DNA of 64,000 nucleotides from Bordetella trematum (GTDB lineage Bacteria > Pseudomonadota > Gammaproteobacteria > Burkholderiales > Burkholderiaceae_B), in the NCBI RefSeq assembly GCF_900078335.1, contig NZ_FKBR01000009.1, positions 173,162 through 237,161 of the forward strand. Direction: 5' to 3'. Positions 20,174-32,372 of the stretch are shown piece by piece. The position numbers and the translations under genes are program-made. Each line of letters starts with the position of its first letter. Position 1 is the stretch's first letter. Below the pieces are notes generated by a model, which ran no database searches, was not told the origin of the DNA, and saw nothing but the letters and a program-made list of their open reading frames with translations.

Positions 20174-20224
20174 GTACAAGGACCAGGCCGGCGCAGCGTG
20201 CGCGCCGCCGGCTCGACGACAGAG

Positions 20225-21511
20225 ATGACGCAAGCTTTCCAGAAAGTCTCCGCGATCCGCGGGATGAACGATGTATTGCCGGGCGCCGGCGCCCAGTGGG
20301 AGCAGTTCGAGGATATCGTGCGCCAATGGCTGCACGGTTATGGCTATCGCAATGTGCGCACCCCCATCCTGGAGCACACCCGCCTGTTTACGCGCGGCAT
20401 TGGCGAAGTGACCGATATCGTCGAGAAGGAAATGTATACCTTCACCGACGCGCTCAATGGCGAGTCCCTCACGATGCGCCCGGAAATGACCGCCGGCGTG
20501 GTGCGTGCGGCCATCGAGCACAACATGCTCTATGACCGTCCGCAGCGCGTTTATTCGATCGGGCCGGTGTTTCGTCATGAGCGGCCCCAGCGGGGTCGCT
20601 ATCGCCAGTTTCACCAGATCGACGTCGAAGCGCTCGGCTTCAGCGGCCCGGACATCGATGCCGAACTGATCATCATGCTGGCGCGTCTGTGGAAGACGCT
20701 CGGCCTGAGCGATGTGCGCCTGGAACTCAATTCGCTGGGTCAGCCTGCCGAGCGCGCCGCGCATCGCGCGGCGCTCATCGAGTATCTGGAACAGCACGCC
20801 GACATTCTCGACGAGGACGGCAAGCGGCGTCTGTACACCAACCCCTTGCGCGTGCTGGACACCAAGAACCCGGCCCTGCAGGACATGGCCAATGGCGCGC
20901 CGCGCCTGTTCGATTTCCTGGGCGAGGCGTCGCGCGCCCACTTCGACGGTGTCTGCCAGCGGTTGGATGACGCCGGGATCTCATACAGTCTGAATCCGCG
21001 TCTGGTGCGCGGGCTGGACTACTACAACCTGACCGTTTTCGAATGGGTCACCGATCGTCTTGGGGCCCAGGGAACCGTCTGCGGCGGCGGTCGCTACGAC
21101 GGCCTGATCGAACTGCTGGGGGGCAAGACTGCGCCGGCGGTAGGGTTCGCCATCGGCATGGAGCGTCTGCTTGATCTGTGGGAGCAGTGCGCCACGCAGG
21201 CCGCGCCCGCCGAGTGCGAGGTGTATATCGTGCACCAGGGCGAGGCCGCCCAGCGTCTGGCCGCTCAAGTGGGCGAGCGTCTGCGCGATGTCGGCCTGTC
21301 GGTCATCGTTCATGCCGGTGCGGGCAGTTTCAAATCCCAGTTCAAGCGCGCCGACGCCAGCGGAGCCCGCGTTGCGGTTATTCTTGGCGACGACGAAGTG
21401 GCCAACCAGGTTGCCAGCGTGAAACTCCTGCGTGCCGAACCGGGCGCGGAGGGCGCGCAGCAGACCGTGGCACTGAGCGAGCTGGCGGACGTACTGAAAT
21501 CCAAGGATTAA
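20225..21511 (+). CDS. hisS: Histidyl-tRNA synthetase
   Basis: 428 residues from the ATG at [20 protein letters not shown]; an upstream in-frame start gives a nine-residue tail with no ribosome site. Class II synthetase. Motif 2 is in [19 protein letters not shown], histidine-binding motifs are [15 protein letters not shown] and [14 protein letters not shown], and a C-terminal anticodon-binding domain follows. It is followed by yfgM, bamB and der, the standard proteobacterial order. Confidence 0.98.
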   Translation: MTQAFQKVSAIRGMNDVLPGAGAQWEQFEDIVRQWLHGYGYRNVRTPILEHTRLFTRGIGEVTDIVEKEMYTFTDALNGESLTMRPEMTAGVVRAAIEHNMLYDRPQRVYSIGPVFRHERPQRGRYRQFHQIDVEALGFSGPDIDAELIIMLARLWKTLGLSDVRLELNSLGQPAERAAHRAALIEYLEQHADILDEDGKRRLYTNPLRVLDTKNPALQDMANGAPRLFDFLGEASRAHFDGVCQRLDDAGISYSLNPRLVRGLDYYNLTVFEWVTDRLGAQGTVCGGGRYDGLIELLGGKTAPAVGFAIGMERLLDLWEQCATQAAPAECEVYIVHQGEAAQRLAAQVGERLRDVGLSVIVHAGAGSFKSQFKRADASGARVAVILGDDEVANQVASVKLLRAEPGAEGAQQTVALSELADVLKSKD

Positions 21512-21514
21512 GGC

Positions 21515-22156
21515 ATGGCATACGATCTTGAAGAGCAGGAAAAACTCGACGCAATCAAAGCCTGGTGGGCGCGCTACGGCACCTTGTTGCTGTCTATCGT
21601 CACGGTGATCGTGGTCGCCTGGGGAAGCTGGAAGGGGTGGAAAACCTACGAGAACTATCGCGCCAATCAGGCCATGGGTTACTTCGAGGCGCTTGAAGAT
21701 GCGGCCCGGCAGGACGGCGGCGCCGATTCTGCGGCCCGCATCACCGCCGCGGTCAATACGCTGCGTGCCGACTATCCCAAAACCGGCTATGCCGGTCGGG
21801 GAGTGCTGATCGCCGCCACGGCGTTGCTCAAGCAGAACGATGTCGCTGGCGCTCGCCAGCAGCTGGAGTGGCTCGCCGCCCAGGACAGCCAGCCAGCCTT
21901 GCAGCCGGTTGCGCGTCTGCGTCTGGCAGGCCTGTTGCTGGATCAGAAGCAATACGACGCCGCGCTGGCGCAGCTGAATAATCCGCCGGCCGCGTTTGCC
22001 GCCTTGTTCGCCGATCGCCGGGGCGATATCCTGGCCGCCCAGGGCAAGCACGAAGAGGCGCGCCAGGCCTGGCAGCAAGCCATCGATGGCCTGGGGACGG
22101 CCAATCCCCTGACCCAGGTCGTGCAACTGAAACTTGATGCCTTGACGGGGGCTTGA
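21515..22156 (+). CDS. yfgM: YfgM-family ancillary SecYEG translocon protein
   Basis: 213 residues with one N-terminal membrane anchor (LLLSIVTVIVVAWGSWKGW, residues ~24-42) and a periplasmic tetratricopeptide-like domain (ARQQLEWLAAQDSQPALQPVARLRLAGLLL). YfgM binds the Sec translocon and periplasmic chaperones. The start MAYDLEEQEKLDAIKAWW is typical. The gene is 3 bases after hisS and is followed by bamB. Confidence 0.92.
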   Translation: MAYDLEEQEKLDAIKAWWARYGTLLLSIVTVIVVAWGSWKGWKTYENYRANQAMGYFEALEDAARQDGGADSAARITAAVNTLRADYPKTGYAGRGVLIAATALLKQNDVAGARQQLEWLAAQDSQPALQPVARLRLAGLLLDQKQYDAALAQLNNPPAAFAALFADRRGDILAAQGKHEEARQAWQQAIDGLGTANPLTQVVQLKLDALTGA

Positions 22157-22161
22157 TCGCG

Positions 22162-23319
22162 ATGCGTATTTCCATTTCCGGCCGTGCCTGGCGCGGCGCT
22201 CTGCTCGTCAGCGGCTTGCTGGCGCTGTCCGGTTGCTCCCTGTTTTCCAGTTCAGACAAACGCTATGAACCCGCGCCCCTGACCGAATACACGCCTGGCA
22301 TGGCGGTGCGTTCGGTGTGGTCGCAATCCATCGGCAGCGGTTCGGGCCTGGGCTTTGCCCCGACGGTGTTGGGCGAGGCGGTCTACGCCGCCACGCCGGA
22401 TGGGTCGGTGGTCAAGGTGGATCTGCTCAGTGGCCGCATTCTCTGGAAGGGCTCGGCCAACACCAAGCTGTCGGCCGGTGCCGGCAGCGATGGTCAGACC
22501 ACCGCAGTGGCCTCGCCGACCGGCGAAGTGATCGCCTTTGATGACGAGGGCAAGGTGAAGTGGCGCGCCCAGGCTTCCAGCGATGTGGCGATTCCGCCGG
22601 TCGTGGGCTATGGCCTGGTCGTGGTGCGCAGCGGCGACTATCGCATCCAGGCTTTTGATGCCAACAGCGGCGAACGCCTCTGGAGCCTGCAGCGGCCGGG
22701 GCCGGCGCTGGCTTTGCGCAGCGTGGCGCAGATGATCATGGCCGAGGGCCTGGTCATCACCGGTCTGCCGGGTGGCAAGCTGATGGCCATCGATGCCGCT
22801 TCGGGTAACGTGCAATGGGAAGGCACCGTGGCGACTCCCAAGGGTGCCAGCGATCTCGAGCGGCTTACCGACGTCGTCGGCCAGCCGCGCGTGGTCGGGC
22901 CATTGCTGTGCGCGGTGGCCTACCAGGGCCGCATTGTGTGCTTCGATGTCACGCAGGGCGGCCGTGCCGTCTGGGCCAAGGATTTCTCCAGCGCTACCGG
23001 CATGAACGTCGATGATCGCTTCGCCTTCGCCAGCGATCAGTCCAGCGTGGTGTACGCCTTCGGCCTCGATAATGGCGTCAACGTCTGGAAGCAGGACGCG
23101 CTCAAGAACCGCGGCCTGACGGCTCCGGCCATGATCAGCGGCGCGCTGGCCCTTGGCGATCTCGACGGTTACGTCCATTTCCTGTCGCGCAGCGACGGCC
23201 AGTTGCTGGCCCGTCTGTCCGTGGGCGGCGGCGCCATTGTCTCGCCGCCTCAGTCCACGCCGCAGGGCGTGGTGGTCCAGACCGGCAACGGTAATCTGGT
23301 CCTGATCGCCAATCACTGA
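22162..23319 (+). CDS. bamB: Outer-membrane assembly lipoprotein BamB
   Basis: 385 residues. Start is the ATG; a TTG three codons earlier is also in frame. The signal peptide ends in the lipobox LALSGC, so it is an outer-membrane lipoprotein. The rest is an eight-bladed beta-propeller of PQQ-like repeats ([46 protein letters not shown]). BamB is part of the BAM complex that folds outer-membrane proteins. It is 25 bases upstream of der. Confidence 0.96.
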   Translation: MRISISGRAWRGALLVSGLLALSGCSLFSSSDKRYEPAPLTEYTPGMAVRSVWSQSIGSGSGLGFAPTVLGEAVYAATPDGSVVKVDLLSGRILWKGSANTKLSAGAGSDGQTTAVASPTGEVIAFDDEGKVKWRAQASSDVAIPPVVGYGLVVVRSGDYRIQAFDANSGERLWSLQRPGPALALRSVAQMIMAEGLVITGLPGGKLMAIDAASGNVQWEGTVATPKGASDLERLTDVVGQPRVVGPLLCAVAYQGRIVCFDVTQGGRAVWAKDFSSATGMNVDDRFAFASDQSSVVYAFGLDNGVNVWKQDALKNRGLTAPAMISGALALGDLDGYVHFLSRSDGQLLARLSVGGGAIVSPPQSTPQGVVVQTGNGNLVLIANH

Positions 23320-23344
23320 ACTATTTAAAGCAAAACCTCATACC

Positions 23345-24697
23345 GTGTCCTTCAAGCCTGTAGTTGCCCTGGTGGGGCGCCCCAACGTGGGCAAATCCAC
23401 CCTCTTTAACCGCCTGACGCGCTCGCGTGCCGCGTTGGTGGCCGATTATTCCGGCCTCACGCGCGACCGGCACTACGGCGAGGGGCGGGTCGGAGACATC
23501 CCCTTCATCGTGATCGATACGGGGGGGTTCGAGCCCGTTGCCAAGGACGGCATTCTGGCCGAGATGGCGCGACAGACCCGCCAGGCGATCGCCGAGGCCG
23601 ATGTCGTGGTGTTCCTGGTCGACGCCCGGGCCGGCCTGAACGCCCATGACCACGAAATCGCCCGCTTGTTGCGCAAGTCCGGCCAGCAGCGCGTGCTGCT
23701 GGCGGTCAACAAGGCCGAAGGCATGAATGAGGGCAAGGCCACGTCAGAGTTCTACGAGCTGGGCCTGGGCGAGCCGCATCCGATTTCGGCTGCGCATGGC
23801 GACGGCATCGTGGATCTCATCGAGACCGCGCTGCATGACCTGGTCGAGCCCGAACTCGAGGAGCCGGCCCAGGAAGAAGGCGAGATCGAGCACCGCATCA
23901 AGCTGGCTATCGTGGGGCGCCCCAACGTGGGCAAGTCCACGCTGATCAACACCCTGATGGGTGAGGAGAGGGTGATCGCCTTCGACATGCCGGGCACCAC
24001 GCGCGATGCCATTGAAATCGATTTCGAGCGCGATGGCCGCAAGTACACCCTGATCGACACGGCGGGTCTGCGCAAGCGCGGCAAGGTGTTCGAAGCCGTG
24101 GAAAAATTTTCCGTCATCAAGACCCTGCAGGCCATCGAGGCCAGCAACGTGGTGCTCCTGATGCTGGATGCCCAGACCGAGATTTCCGAACAGGACGCGC
24201 ATATCGCCGGCTTCGTCCTTGAGACGGGGCGTGCGGTGGTCGTGGGCATCAATAAATGGGACGGCCTGGACGATTATCAGCGCGAGCGCATCGAACGCGA
24301 ATTCCAGCGCAAGCTGCGTTTTCTGTCGTTTGCCCGCATGCACACCATTTCGGCGCTCAAGGGGCAGGGCATTCGCCCTCTGCTGAAGTCGGTCAATGCC
24401 GCACATGCGGCGGCATTCGCCAAGCTCTCCACGCCCAAGCTCACGCGTGAACTGCGCGCTGCGGTCGAGCAGCAGCAGCCACCGCGCAAGGGCATCTTCC
24501 GTCCCAAGATGCGCTACGCCCACCAGGGCGGCCAGAATCCGCCGCTGGTGGTGGTGCACGGCAGCGCCCTCGATGGCGTGTCGGACTCCTATCGCCGTTA
24601 TCTGGAAACGCGCTTCCGCAATGCCTTTGACCTGGCAGGAACGCCGCTGCGGATCGAATTCAAATCGTCGCGCAACCCTTACGTGGACAAGGAATGA
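23345..24697 (+). CDS. der: Ribosome biogenesis GTPase Der (EngA)
   Basis: 450 residues with a GTG start. Two tandem GTPase domains are seen, each with a near-identical P-loop ([16 protein letters not shown] at the start, [16 protein letters not shown] near residue 188), DTGGF and DTAGL switch II motifs, and NKAE and NKWD base-recognition motifs. A KH-like C-terminal domain follows ([20 protein letters not shown]). Der acts in 50S subunit maturation. The stop overlaps the hisC start as ATGA. Confidence 0.98.
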   Translation: MSFKPVVALVGRPNVGKSTLFNRLTRSRAALVADYSGLTRDRHYGEGRVGDIPFIVIDTGGFEPVAKDGILAEMARQTRQAIAEADVVVFLVDARAGLNAHDHEIARLLRKSGQQRVLLAVNKAEGMNEGKATSEFYELGLGEPHPISAAHGDGIVDLIETALHDLVEPELEEPAQEEGEIEHRIKLAIVGRPNVGKSTLINTLMGEERVIAFDMPGTTRDAIEIDFERDGRKYTLIDTAGLRKRGKVFEAVEKFSVIKTLQAIEASNVVLLMLDAQTEISEQDAHIAGFVLETGRAVVVGINKWDGLDDYQRERIEREFQRKLRFLSFARMHTISALKGQGIRPLLKSVNAAHAAAFAKLSTPKLTRELRAAVEQQQPPRKGIFRPKMRYAHQGGQNPPLVVVHGSALDGVSDSYRRYLETRFRNAFDLAGTPLRIEFKSSRNPYVDKE

Positions 24698-25770
24698 GCC
24701 AGTACTGGAGCCCGGTGGTTGCGGGCCTGAGCCCCTATGTGCCGGGCGAGCAGCCCAAGCTGCAGAACCTGATCAAACTCAATACCAACGAGAATCCCTA
24801 TCCGCCGTCGCCGCGGGCCCTGCAGGCCATCCGCGAGGCTGCCGACGAGGCGCTCAAGCGCTATCCGGATCCGGCTTCCGATGCCTTGCGTCAGGCGGTG
24901 GCCGCCACCCATGGGGTATCCGTAGGCGAGGTTTTTGTCGGTAATGGCTCAGATGAGGTGCTGGCGCATGCCTTTCAGGCATTCTTCAAGCACGACGGCC
25001 GTCCCTTGCTGTTTCCGGATATCAGCTACAGCTTCTATCCGGTCTATTGCGGGCTATACCAGATCGAATTTCACCGGGTCGCCCTCCAGGATGATTTCAG
25101 CCTGAGGGTCGACGATTATCTGCCGCAGGCGCAGCGAACGGCCGGCGGGATCATCCTGCCGAATCCGAACGCACCGACCGGTCGCGCCCTGCCGCTGGGC
25201 GAAATCGAACGCCTGGTGGCCGGCAACCCGCAATGCGTGGTGCTGATCGACGAGGCCTATGTCGATTTCGGCGCTCAGTCCGCCGCCTCGCTGGTGTCGC
25301 GCTACCCCAACCTGCTGGTGGTGCAGACGTTGTCGAAGTCACGCTCGCTGGCGGGCCTGCGGGTCGGTTTCGCTATCGGTCATCCGGCCCTCATCGAGGG
25401 GCTGAACCGGGTCAAGGACAGCTTCAACTCCTATCCCATCGACCGGCTGGCGCAGGCCGGGGCCATTGCGGCCCTTCAGGACAGTGCCTATTTCGAGCAA
25501 ACCTGCCGGGCCGTCATCGCCACGCGGGAACGAATGACCGCCTCGCTGGTCGAACTGGGGTTCGAGGTCCTGCCTTCGGCCGCCAATTTTGTCTTCGCCC
25601 GTCATCCTGGTCACGACGCTGCGACGCTGGCCGCGCAATTGCGCGAGCGCAGCATCATCGTGCGCCACTTCCGCCAGCCGCGCATCGATCAGTTCCTGCG
25701 CATCAGCATTGGCACCGACGATGAAAGCCAGGCGTTGATCGCGGCCTTGAACACGATTCTGGGCGCCTAG
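24694..25770 (+). CDS. hisC: Histidinol-phosphate aminotransferase
   Basis: 358 residues, family size. PLP enzyme of histidine synthesis converting imidazole-acetol phosphate to histidinol phosphate. Substrate and cofactor motifs: [39 protein letters not shown] and the Schiff-base Lys in [15 protein letters not shown]. The ATG overlaps the der stop. It stands apart from other his biosynthesis genes, as does hisZ a few kilobases on. Confidence 0.95.
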   Translation: MSQYWSPVVAGLSPYVPGEQPKLQNLIKLNTNENPYPPSPRALQAIREAADEALKRYPDPASDALRQAVAATHGVSVGEVFVGNGSDEVLAHAFQAFFKHDGRPLLFPDISYSFYPVYCGLYQIEFHRVALQDDFSLRVDDYLPQAQRTAGGIILPNPNAPTGRALPLGEIERLVAGNPQCVVLIDEAYVDFGAQSAASLVSRYPNLLVVQTLSKSRSLAGLRVGFAIGHPALIEGLNRVKDSFNSYPIDRLAQAGAIAALQDSAYFEQTCRAVIATRERMTASLVELGFEVLPSAANFVFARHPGHDAATLAAQLRERSIIVRHFRQPRIDQFLRISIGTDDESQALIAALNTILGA

Positions 25771-25890
25771 GCGCCCGCAGCAAGCCCTCGGCATTGACGG
25801 CCGGGGTTCGGTGGCACCGCCAGGGAAAACCCTGTAGAGTATGTCTTTCGGCGGTTGCCACAACTCAAAACAAACAATGGAGCCTGGCCA

Positions 25891-26127
25891 ATGAGCAATA
25901 AAGGGCAAACTTTGCAAGATCCGTTTCTGAACACCCTGCGCAAGGAACACGTGCCGGTGTCGATCTATCTGGTGAACGGCATCAAGCTGCAAGGGCAGAT
26001 CGAATCGTTTGACCAATACGTGGTGCTGCTGCGCAACACGGTGACGCAAATGGTCTACAAGCATGCCATTTCGACCGTCGTGCCGGCGCGTGCCGTCAAC
26101 TTCCAGGTGGAAGTCCCTGCTGAATAA
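25891..26127 (+). CDS. hfq: RNA chaperone Hfq
   Basis: 78 residues. The start gives the standard [21 protein letters not shown]. Sm1 ([19 protein letters not shown]) and Sm2 ([10 protein letters not shown]) motifs are intact, forming the hexameric ring that pairs small RNAs with mRNAs. The acidic C-terminal tail is short. It precedes hflX-hflK-hflC as in many Proteobacteria. Confidence 0.98.
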   Translation: MSNKGQTLQDPFLNTLRKEHVPVSIYLVNGIKLQGQIESFDQYVVLLRNTVTQMVYKHAISTVVPARAVNFQVEVPAE

Positions 26128-26155
26128 TCGCCTCGCTCCTGTGTTGCCTTTTTCC

Positions 26156-26188
26156 GCCCGCCGTGCGTCTCATGCCGGCGGGCATTTT
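26156..26188 (+). terminator. Hairpin with short T-run after hfq
   Basis: Eight-bp stem GCCCGCCG / CGGCGGGC with a 12-base loop, followed by ATTTTCG. It may partly terminate hfq transcripts before hflX, whose ATG is only 30 bases further on. Confidence 0.45.
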
Positions 26189-26214
26189 CGCTTCGGCCTC
26201 TCTCACATCCTGCT

Positions 26215-27321
26215 ATGCGCGCATTGATCATCAGCGTCGATCTGGGCGATCTGGATCACCCTGCCCATGCGCAGGAATTCGTGATGCTCGCCGAAGGGGC
26301 GGGTGCGGAGATCGTCGGCACCCTCACTGCCCGGCGGGATCGTCCCGACGCGAAGTTCTTCATCGGGTCCGGCAAAGTCGAAGAGGGCGTGGCCTTGGCC
26401 AAGGCCGTGCTGGCCGACATCGTGCTGTTCGACCAGCCCTTGTCGCCGGCCCAGCAGCGTAACCTGGAGCGCGAGTTCAACCTGCGCGTGGTCGATCGGG
26501 TGGCCTTGATCCTGGACATCTTTGCCTTGCGAGCCAAAAGCCACGAAGGCAAGCTGCAGGTCGAGCTGGCTCAGCTGCAGCATCTGTCCACCCGGCTGAC
26601 CCGGCTCTGGAGTCACCTGGAGCGTCAGCGCGGCGGTATCGGCATGCGCGGCCCCGGCGAATCCCAGCTTGAAATGGACCGCCGCATGATCGGCAGCAAG
26701 GTGCGCATGCTGCGCGAGCGCCTGGATCGCGTCGAGCGTCAGCGCATCACGCAGCGCCGTGCCCGGGCTCGCGGAGGCGCCTTGTCGGTCTCGCTGGTGG
26801 GCTATACCAACGCCGGCAAGTCGACGCTGTTCAATGCCCTGACGCGTGCCGGCGCCTATGCGGCCGACCAGCTGTTCGCCACCCTGGACACGACCACGCG
26901 TCGTATCTGGATCGAGGCTGCGGGTTCGGTGGTGATTTCGGATACGGTGGGGTTCATCCGCGATCTGCCGCCCAACCTGATTGCCGCATTCCGGGCCACG
27001 CTGGAAGAAACCGTCCATGCCGACCTGCTTCTGCACGTGGTCGATGCGGCCAGCCCGCAGCGCGACGAGCAGATATTTGAAGTCAATAAAGTCCTTGCGG
27101 AAATCGGCGCCGCCGAAATTCCGACCCTCCTGGTGTACAACAAGATCGACCGGGTTGGGCTGGAGCCCCGAATCGAGCGGGATGCGCATGGTACGATTGC
27201 GCGAGTATTTGTTAGCGCTACGGAGCGCGCCGGTCTGGACGCGTTGCGCGGGGCAATAGCTGAGATCGGTCAGATTGCGGGAAACAATGCTGCGAATCAA
27301 GAAAATCTTCAATCTGAATGA
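26215..27321 (+). CDS. hflX: GTPase HflX
   Basis: 368 residues. Ribosome-associated GTPase that splits stalled or heat-damaged 70S ribosomes. It has an N-terminal HflX domain with the Gly-rich GGIGMRGPGESQLEMDRR and a central GTPase domain: P-loop SLVGYTNAGKSTLFNAL, switch II DTVGFIRDLP and NKID. The C-terminal domain is short. Its end overlaps the start of hflK by 35 bases. Confidence 0.96.
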   Translation: MRALIISVDLGDLDHPAHAQEFVMLAEGAGAEIVGTLTARRDRPDAKFFIGSGKVEEGVALAKAVLADIVLFDQPLSPAQQRNLEREFNLRVVDRVALILDIFALRAKSHEGKLQVELAQLQHLSTRLTRLWSHLERQRGGIGMRGPGESQLEMDRRMIGSKVRMLRERLDRVERQRITQRRARARGGALSVSLVGYTNAGKSTLFNALTRAGAYAADQLFATLDTTTRRIWIEAAGSVVISDTVGFIRDLPPNLIAAFRATLEETVHADLLLHVVDAASPQRDEQIFEVNKVLAEIGAAEIPTLLVYNKIDRVGLEPRIERDAHGTIARVFVSATERAGLDALRGAIAEIGQIAGNNAANQENLQSE

Positions 27322-28597
27322 CCCCGGTTGGGGTCGCGGAAACAATGGATCCGAGCCGCCCAAGCGGCCCCAGGGCAATGGAGACGGCCCGCCGGATCTC
27401 GATGAGGTCTGGCGCGATTTCAATAATCGCCTGGGCTCGCTGTTCGGACGCAAGGGCGGTGGGGGCAATCGCCCCAACGGCCCGCGCGGTTCGATAACGC
27501 CTCCCTCTCCCAGAGGGGCCCGCATCGGCCTGGGTCTGATCGCCCTGGTGTTGGTGGCGTTGTGGCTGGCCAGCGGCTTTTTCATCGTCCAGGAAGGCCA
27601 GGTGGCCGTCATTACCCAGTTCGGCAAGTACAAGAGTACGGCGCAGGCGGGTTTCCAGTGGCGCATGCCCTATCCGATTCAGAGCCACGAGCTCGTGAAC
27701 GTCTCGCAGCTGCGCACCTTCGAGGTGGGCTTCCGTGGCGGTTCGCGCAACAAGGTGGCGCCCGAGGCGCTCATGCTCACCACCGACGAGAACATCGTCG
27801 ACATGCAGTTCGTGGTGCAGTATCGCCTGCGTGCCGATGGCGCTCCCGATTATCTCTTCAAGATGCGCGATCCTGATGACGCCGTGCGTCAGGCGGCCGA
27901 GACCGCCATGCGCGAAATCGTCGGCCGCAAGCCGATGGACTTCGTGCTCTACGAGGGTCGTACCGAAGTGGCCGGCGAAGTGCAGGCCCTGATGCAGCAG
28001 ATTCTTGATCGCTACAGCGCCGGCATCCAGATCAGCACCGTTGCCATCCAGAACGTGCAGCCGCCGGAGCAGGTCCAGGCCGCCTTCGACGACGCCGTGA
28101 AGGCCGGTCAGGACCGTGAGCGCCAGATCAACGAAGGCCAGGCCTACGCCAACCAGGTCGTGCCGCTGGCCAGTGGTCAGGCTTCCCGGATGACCGAGCA
28201 GGCCGAAGGCTACAAGGCCAAGGTGATCGGGGATGCGCAAGGTAACAGCGCGCGCTTCCTCTCCATCCTGCAAGAGTACGACAAGGCGCCGGAAGTCATG
28301 CGCGATCGCCTGTATCTTGAAACGATGCAGGAAGTGTTCTCGCGCTCGAGCAAGGTGCTGCTGGATGCGGGCAACTCGAACAATATGATGTACCTGCCTC
28401 TGGACAAGATCATGCAGCAGGCGGCGCAGGATGGCGGTCGTGCGGCGCAGTCGGGCAATTCGCTGGGCCTGCCGGGTGCGGCGCAGCCCACGGTGCCCAA
28501 TGTGCCGGTGCGCAGCACGCCTGCCCAGAGCTCATCCGGCAGCAACAGCAGCGCAAGCACCAGCAATGCGCTGCCCCGCGACCGTATGTCGCGCTAA
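27287..28597 (+). CDS. hflK: FtsH protease modulator HflK
   Basis: 436 residues. Inner-membrane SPFH protein that with HflC encloses and modulates FtsH. It has the Gly/Pro-rich cytoplasmic start typical of HflK (NLNDPGWGRGNNGSEPP), one transmembrane helix near residues 88-108 (IGLGLIALVLVALWLASGFF) and the SPFH domain starting VQEGQVAVITQFGKY. The C-terminus is Ser/Asn-rich. The ATG lies inside the end of hflX. Confidence 0.95.
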   Translation: MLRIKKIFNLNDPGWGRGNNGSEPPKRPQGNGDGPPDLDEVWRDFNNRLGSLFGRKGGGGNRPNGPRGSITPPSPRGARIGLGLIALVLVALWLASGFFIVQEGQVAVITQFGKYKSTAQAGFQWRMPYPIQSHELVNVSQLRTFEVGFRGGSRNKVAPEALMLTTDENIVDMQFVVQYRLRADGAPDYLFKMRDPDDAVRQAAETAMREIVGRKPMDFVLYEGRTEVAGEVQALMQQILDRYSAGIQISTVAIQNVQPPEQVQAAFDDAVKAGQDRERQINEGQAYANQVVPLASGQASRMTEQAEGYKAKVIGDAQGNSARFLSILQEYDKAPEVMRDRLYLETMQEVFSRSSKVLLDAGNSNNMMYLPLDKIMQQAAQDGGRAAQSGNSLGLPGAAQPTVPNVPVRSTPAQSSSGSNSSASTSNALPRDRMSR

Positions 28598-28616
28598 ACC
28601 GGAAGGAGCCCTGAAC

Positions 28617-29501
28617 ATGCAACGACTCATGCCTTACCTGGTCGGCCTGCTCATTATTCTGGCCGTCCTTTCTTCCTGCGTCTTCATCGTGCGCGAGCGC
28701 GATTCAGCCTTGGTGTTCTCACTGGGCGAAGTGCGCAAGGTCATTAACGAACCCGGCCTGTACTTCAAGGCGCCGCCGCCGTTCCAGAACGTGGTGACGC
28801 TGGACAAGCGCATCCTCACCATTGAATCGACCGACGCCGAGCGTATCCAGACTTCCGAGAAGAAGAACCTGCTGATCGACTCCTACGTGAAGTGGCGTAT
28901 TGCCGATCCGCGTCTGTTCTATGTCACCTTTGGCGGCAATGAGCGTGCTGCCCAGGAGCGTCTGCAGGCACAGATCCGCGATGCCCTGAACGCCTCGGTG
29001 AACGTGCGCACGGTGCGTGACGTGGTCTCGACCGAACGCGACAAGATCATGACCGAGATCCTGGCCAACGTCGCCAAGCGCGCCGAGCCGCTGGGCGTGC
29101 AGATCGTCGACGTGCGTCTGCGCCGCATCGAGTTCGCGCCCGAGATCTCCGAGTCGGTCTATCGCCGCATGGAGGCCGAGCGTACCCGCGTTGCCAACGA
29201 GTTGCGTTCCATCGGCGCGGCCGAGAGCGAGCGCATCCGCGCCGAGGCCGACAGGCAACGCGAGGTGATCGTGGCCGAAGCCTATGCCAAGGCGCAGGGC
29301 ATCATGGGCGAGGGCGATGCCCAGGCCAGCGCCATCTATGCCGACGCCTATGGCAAGAATCGCGACTTCTACACGTACTACAAGAGCCTGGAAGGCTATC
29401 GTGCAGCCTTCTCCAAGCCGAGCGACGTGCTGCTGGTGGATCCGTCCTCGGAGTTCTTCCAGTTCCTCAAGCGCCCGGATGGCGTGGCGCCGGCCAAGTA
29501 A
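28617..29501 (+). CDS. hflC: FtsH protease modulator HflC
   Basis: 294 residues; the start is set by GGAAGGAG 8-15 bases upstream. Partner of HflK with an N-terminal helix (YLVGLLIILAVLSSCVFIV) and SPFH domain (RERDSALVFSLGEVRKV), followed by a charged coiled coil (ELRSIGAAESERIRAEADRQ). The gene closes the hfq-hflX-hflK-hflC group and is followed by a strong terminator. Confidence 0.96.
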   Translation: MQRLMPYLVGLLIILAVLSSCVFIVRERDSALVFSLGEVRKVINEPGLYFKAPPPFQNVVTLDKRILTIESTDAERIQTSEKKNLLIDSYVKWRIADPRLFYVTFGGNERAAQERLQAQIRDALNASVNVRTVRDVVSTERDKIMTEILANVAKRAEPLGVQIVDVRLRRIEFAPEISESVYRRMEAERTRVANELRSIGAAESERIRAEADRQREVIVAEAYAKAQGIMGEGDAQASAIYADAYGKNRDFYTYYKSLEGYRAAFSKPSDVLLVDPSSEFFQFLKRPDGVAPAK

Positions 29502-29520
29502 ACCGGCAGGCCCTCCAAGC

Positions 29521-29549
29521 AAAAAAGCCGGCCTCGTGCCGGCTTTTTT
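29521..29549 (+). terminator. Terminator of the hfl operon
   Basis: Six-bp GC stem GCCGGC / GCCGGC extended by AAAAAA / TTTTTT pairs, 19 bases after the hflC stop. The symmetric A and T runs would also work on the reverse strand. Confidence 0.88.
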
Positions 29550-29666
29550 GCTTTGCGGGGGTGATGAGGGGCATGCGGTTCGAGGGCGTTTGTGGGCATG
29601 ATGGCCGGCGTAGCAGGGTGGTTCGGAGCAAACGGGCTGCGGCTAGGACGCCAGCCTCGATCCATG

Positions 29667-29672
29667 TACAAT
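29667..29672 (+). promoter_or_regulatory. Putative -10 of hisZ
   Basis: TACAAT about 115 bases upstream of the hisZ ATG; a matching -35 was not found. The predicted transcript would begin near 29679, shortly before a terminator-like hairpin. Confidence 0.4.
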
Positions 29673-29698
29673 ACCTCGTAAGCTAGAAAACATTCCGC

Positions 29699-29733
29699 AC
29701 GGCTGAGCGGGCTTACGCCCCTCGGCCGTTTTT
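29699..29733 (+). terminator. Terminator-like hairpin in the hisZ leader
   Basis: Stem ACGGCTGAG / CTCGGCCGT (one G-T pair), an unpaired C, then GGGC / GCCC around a TTAC loop, followed by five T. It has full intrinsic-terminator form and lies 54 bases upstream of hisZ with no gene before it after the hflC terminator. It is therefore a candidate attenuator, or the 3' end of a short RNA. Confidence 0.7.
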
Positions 29734-29786
29734 CGTTTGGGCGACGCTTTCGCATAGAGGCGGAGCGTTATTCAGAGTGCATATTC

Positions 29787-30944
29787 ATGGGTAACTGGTT
29801 GCTGCCCGAGGGGCTGGCAGACGTCTTGCCGGCCGAGGCTCGGCGCATCGAGGAACTGCGTCGCGAACTGCTGGATCTCTACCGTACTTACGGCTTCGAG
29901 CTGGTCGCGCCGCCGTTGGTGGAATATATCGAGTCGTTGCTGTCCGGCATGGGCAGCGATCTGGATCTGTATACCTGCAAGCTGGTCGATCAGTTGTCGG
30001 GCCGTACCCTCGGGGTGCGCGCCGACATGACCACCCAGGTCAGCCGGATCGATGCGCACTTGCTCAATCGGGCCGGTGTCACGCGGCTGTGCTATTGCGG
30101 TTCGGTGCTGCATGTACGCCCGGCCGACCAGCTGTCCAGCCGCGAGCTGTTGCAGATTGGCGCCGAGATCTACGGCCATGCCGGGTTCGAGGCAGATCTT
30201 GAAATTCTTCAGTTGGTGCTGGAGACCGTTGCGACGGCCGGCGTGCGTCAGCCGCGTCTGGATCTGAGCCATCCTGGGGTGGTCAAAGCCCTGTTTGACG
30301 CCGATCCGGCTGCGGCCGCCATTGCCGGGCGCATCATCATGCTGTTGCGCGAGAAAGACGCCGCCGGCCTGGCCGAGCTGGGCGAGGCCGGTCTGGGATT
30401 GCGTGCGGATACCATCAAGGCGCTTGAGCAACTGCCCAGGCTTTACGGCAGTCGCGACGTGATCGCGCTTGCGCGTGAGCGCCTGCCGGCATTGCCCGCC
30501 CTGGTGGCGGCCCTCGACGAGCTGGAGCGGCTGGTCCTGGCGGTGCCCGATGTGGCGTTGAGCGTGGATCTGGCCGATGTGGGTGGCTATGGTTATCACT
30601 CGGGCATGACCTTCTCGCTGTATGCGGAAGGTTGGCACGATGCATTGGTGCGCGGCGGTCGCTATGACGACGTCAGTCGCGGATTCGGCCGGGTCCGCCC
30701 GGCCACCGGTTTCAGCCTGGACCTGCGCAAGCTGGCGGCAGGCCTGACACCGGCCGAACCCGGTCGCGCCATTCGCGCGCCCTGGGGGCAAGACCCCGCC
30801 CTGGTTGGTGCCGTGCGTGCGCTGCGCCAAGCGGGCGAAATCGTCGTTCAGGTGTTGCCCGGCCACGAGCATAACTTGGACGAATTCGTTTGCGATCGCG
30901 AGCTGGCGCTGCAAGGTGGCGCCTGGACGGTCAGAACGCTGTGA
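29787..30944 (+). CDS. hisZ: ATP phosphoribosyltransferase regulatory subunit HisZ
   Basis: 385 residues. A histidyl-tRNA-synthetase paralogue without aminoacylation activity that pairs with short-form HisG and gives it histidine feedback. HisRS-like segments are present: [14 protein letters not shown] at the start, [17 protein letters not shown] and a degenerate [13 protein letters not shown]. Length is less than HisS and the anticodon domain is absent, as expected. It stands upstream of purA, a common betaproteobacterial order. Confidence 0.93.
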   Translation: MGNWLLPEGLADVLPAEARRIEELRRELLDLYRTYGFELVAPPLVEYIESLLSGMGSDLDLYTCKLVDQLSGRTLGVRADMTTQVSRIDAHLLNRAGVTRLCYCGSVLHVRPADQLSSRELLQIGAEIYGHAGFEADLEILQLVLETVATAGVRQPRLDLSHPGVVKALFDADPAAAAIAGRIIMLLREKDAAGLAELGEAGLGLRADTIKALEQLPRLYGSRDVIALARERLPALPALVAALDELERLVLAVPDVALSVDLADVGGYGYHSGMTFSLYAEGWHDALVRGGRYDDVSRGFGRVRPATGFSLDLRKLAAGLTPAEPGRAIRAPWGQDPALVGAVRALRQAGEIVVQVLPGHEHNLDEFVCDRELALQGGAWTVRTL

Positions 30945-32315
<1,371 letters not shown>

Positions 32316-32372
32316 GGCTGATTCAGTCTGCCCGGGCGCTCCCATGCGGGCGCGCGCCGGGTTATGATATGC

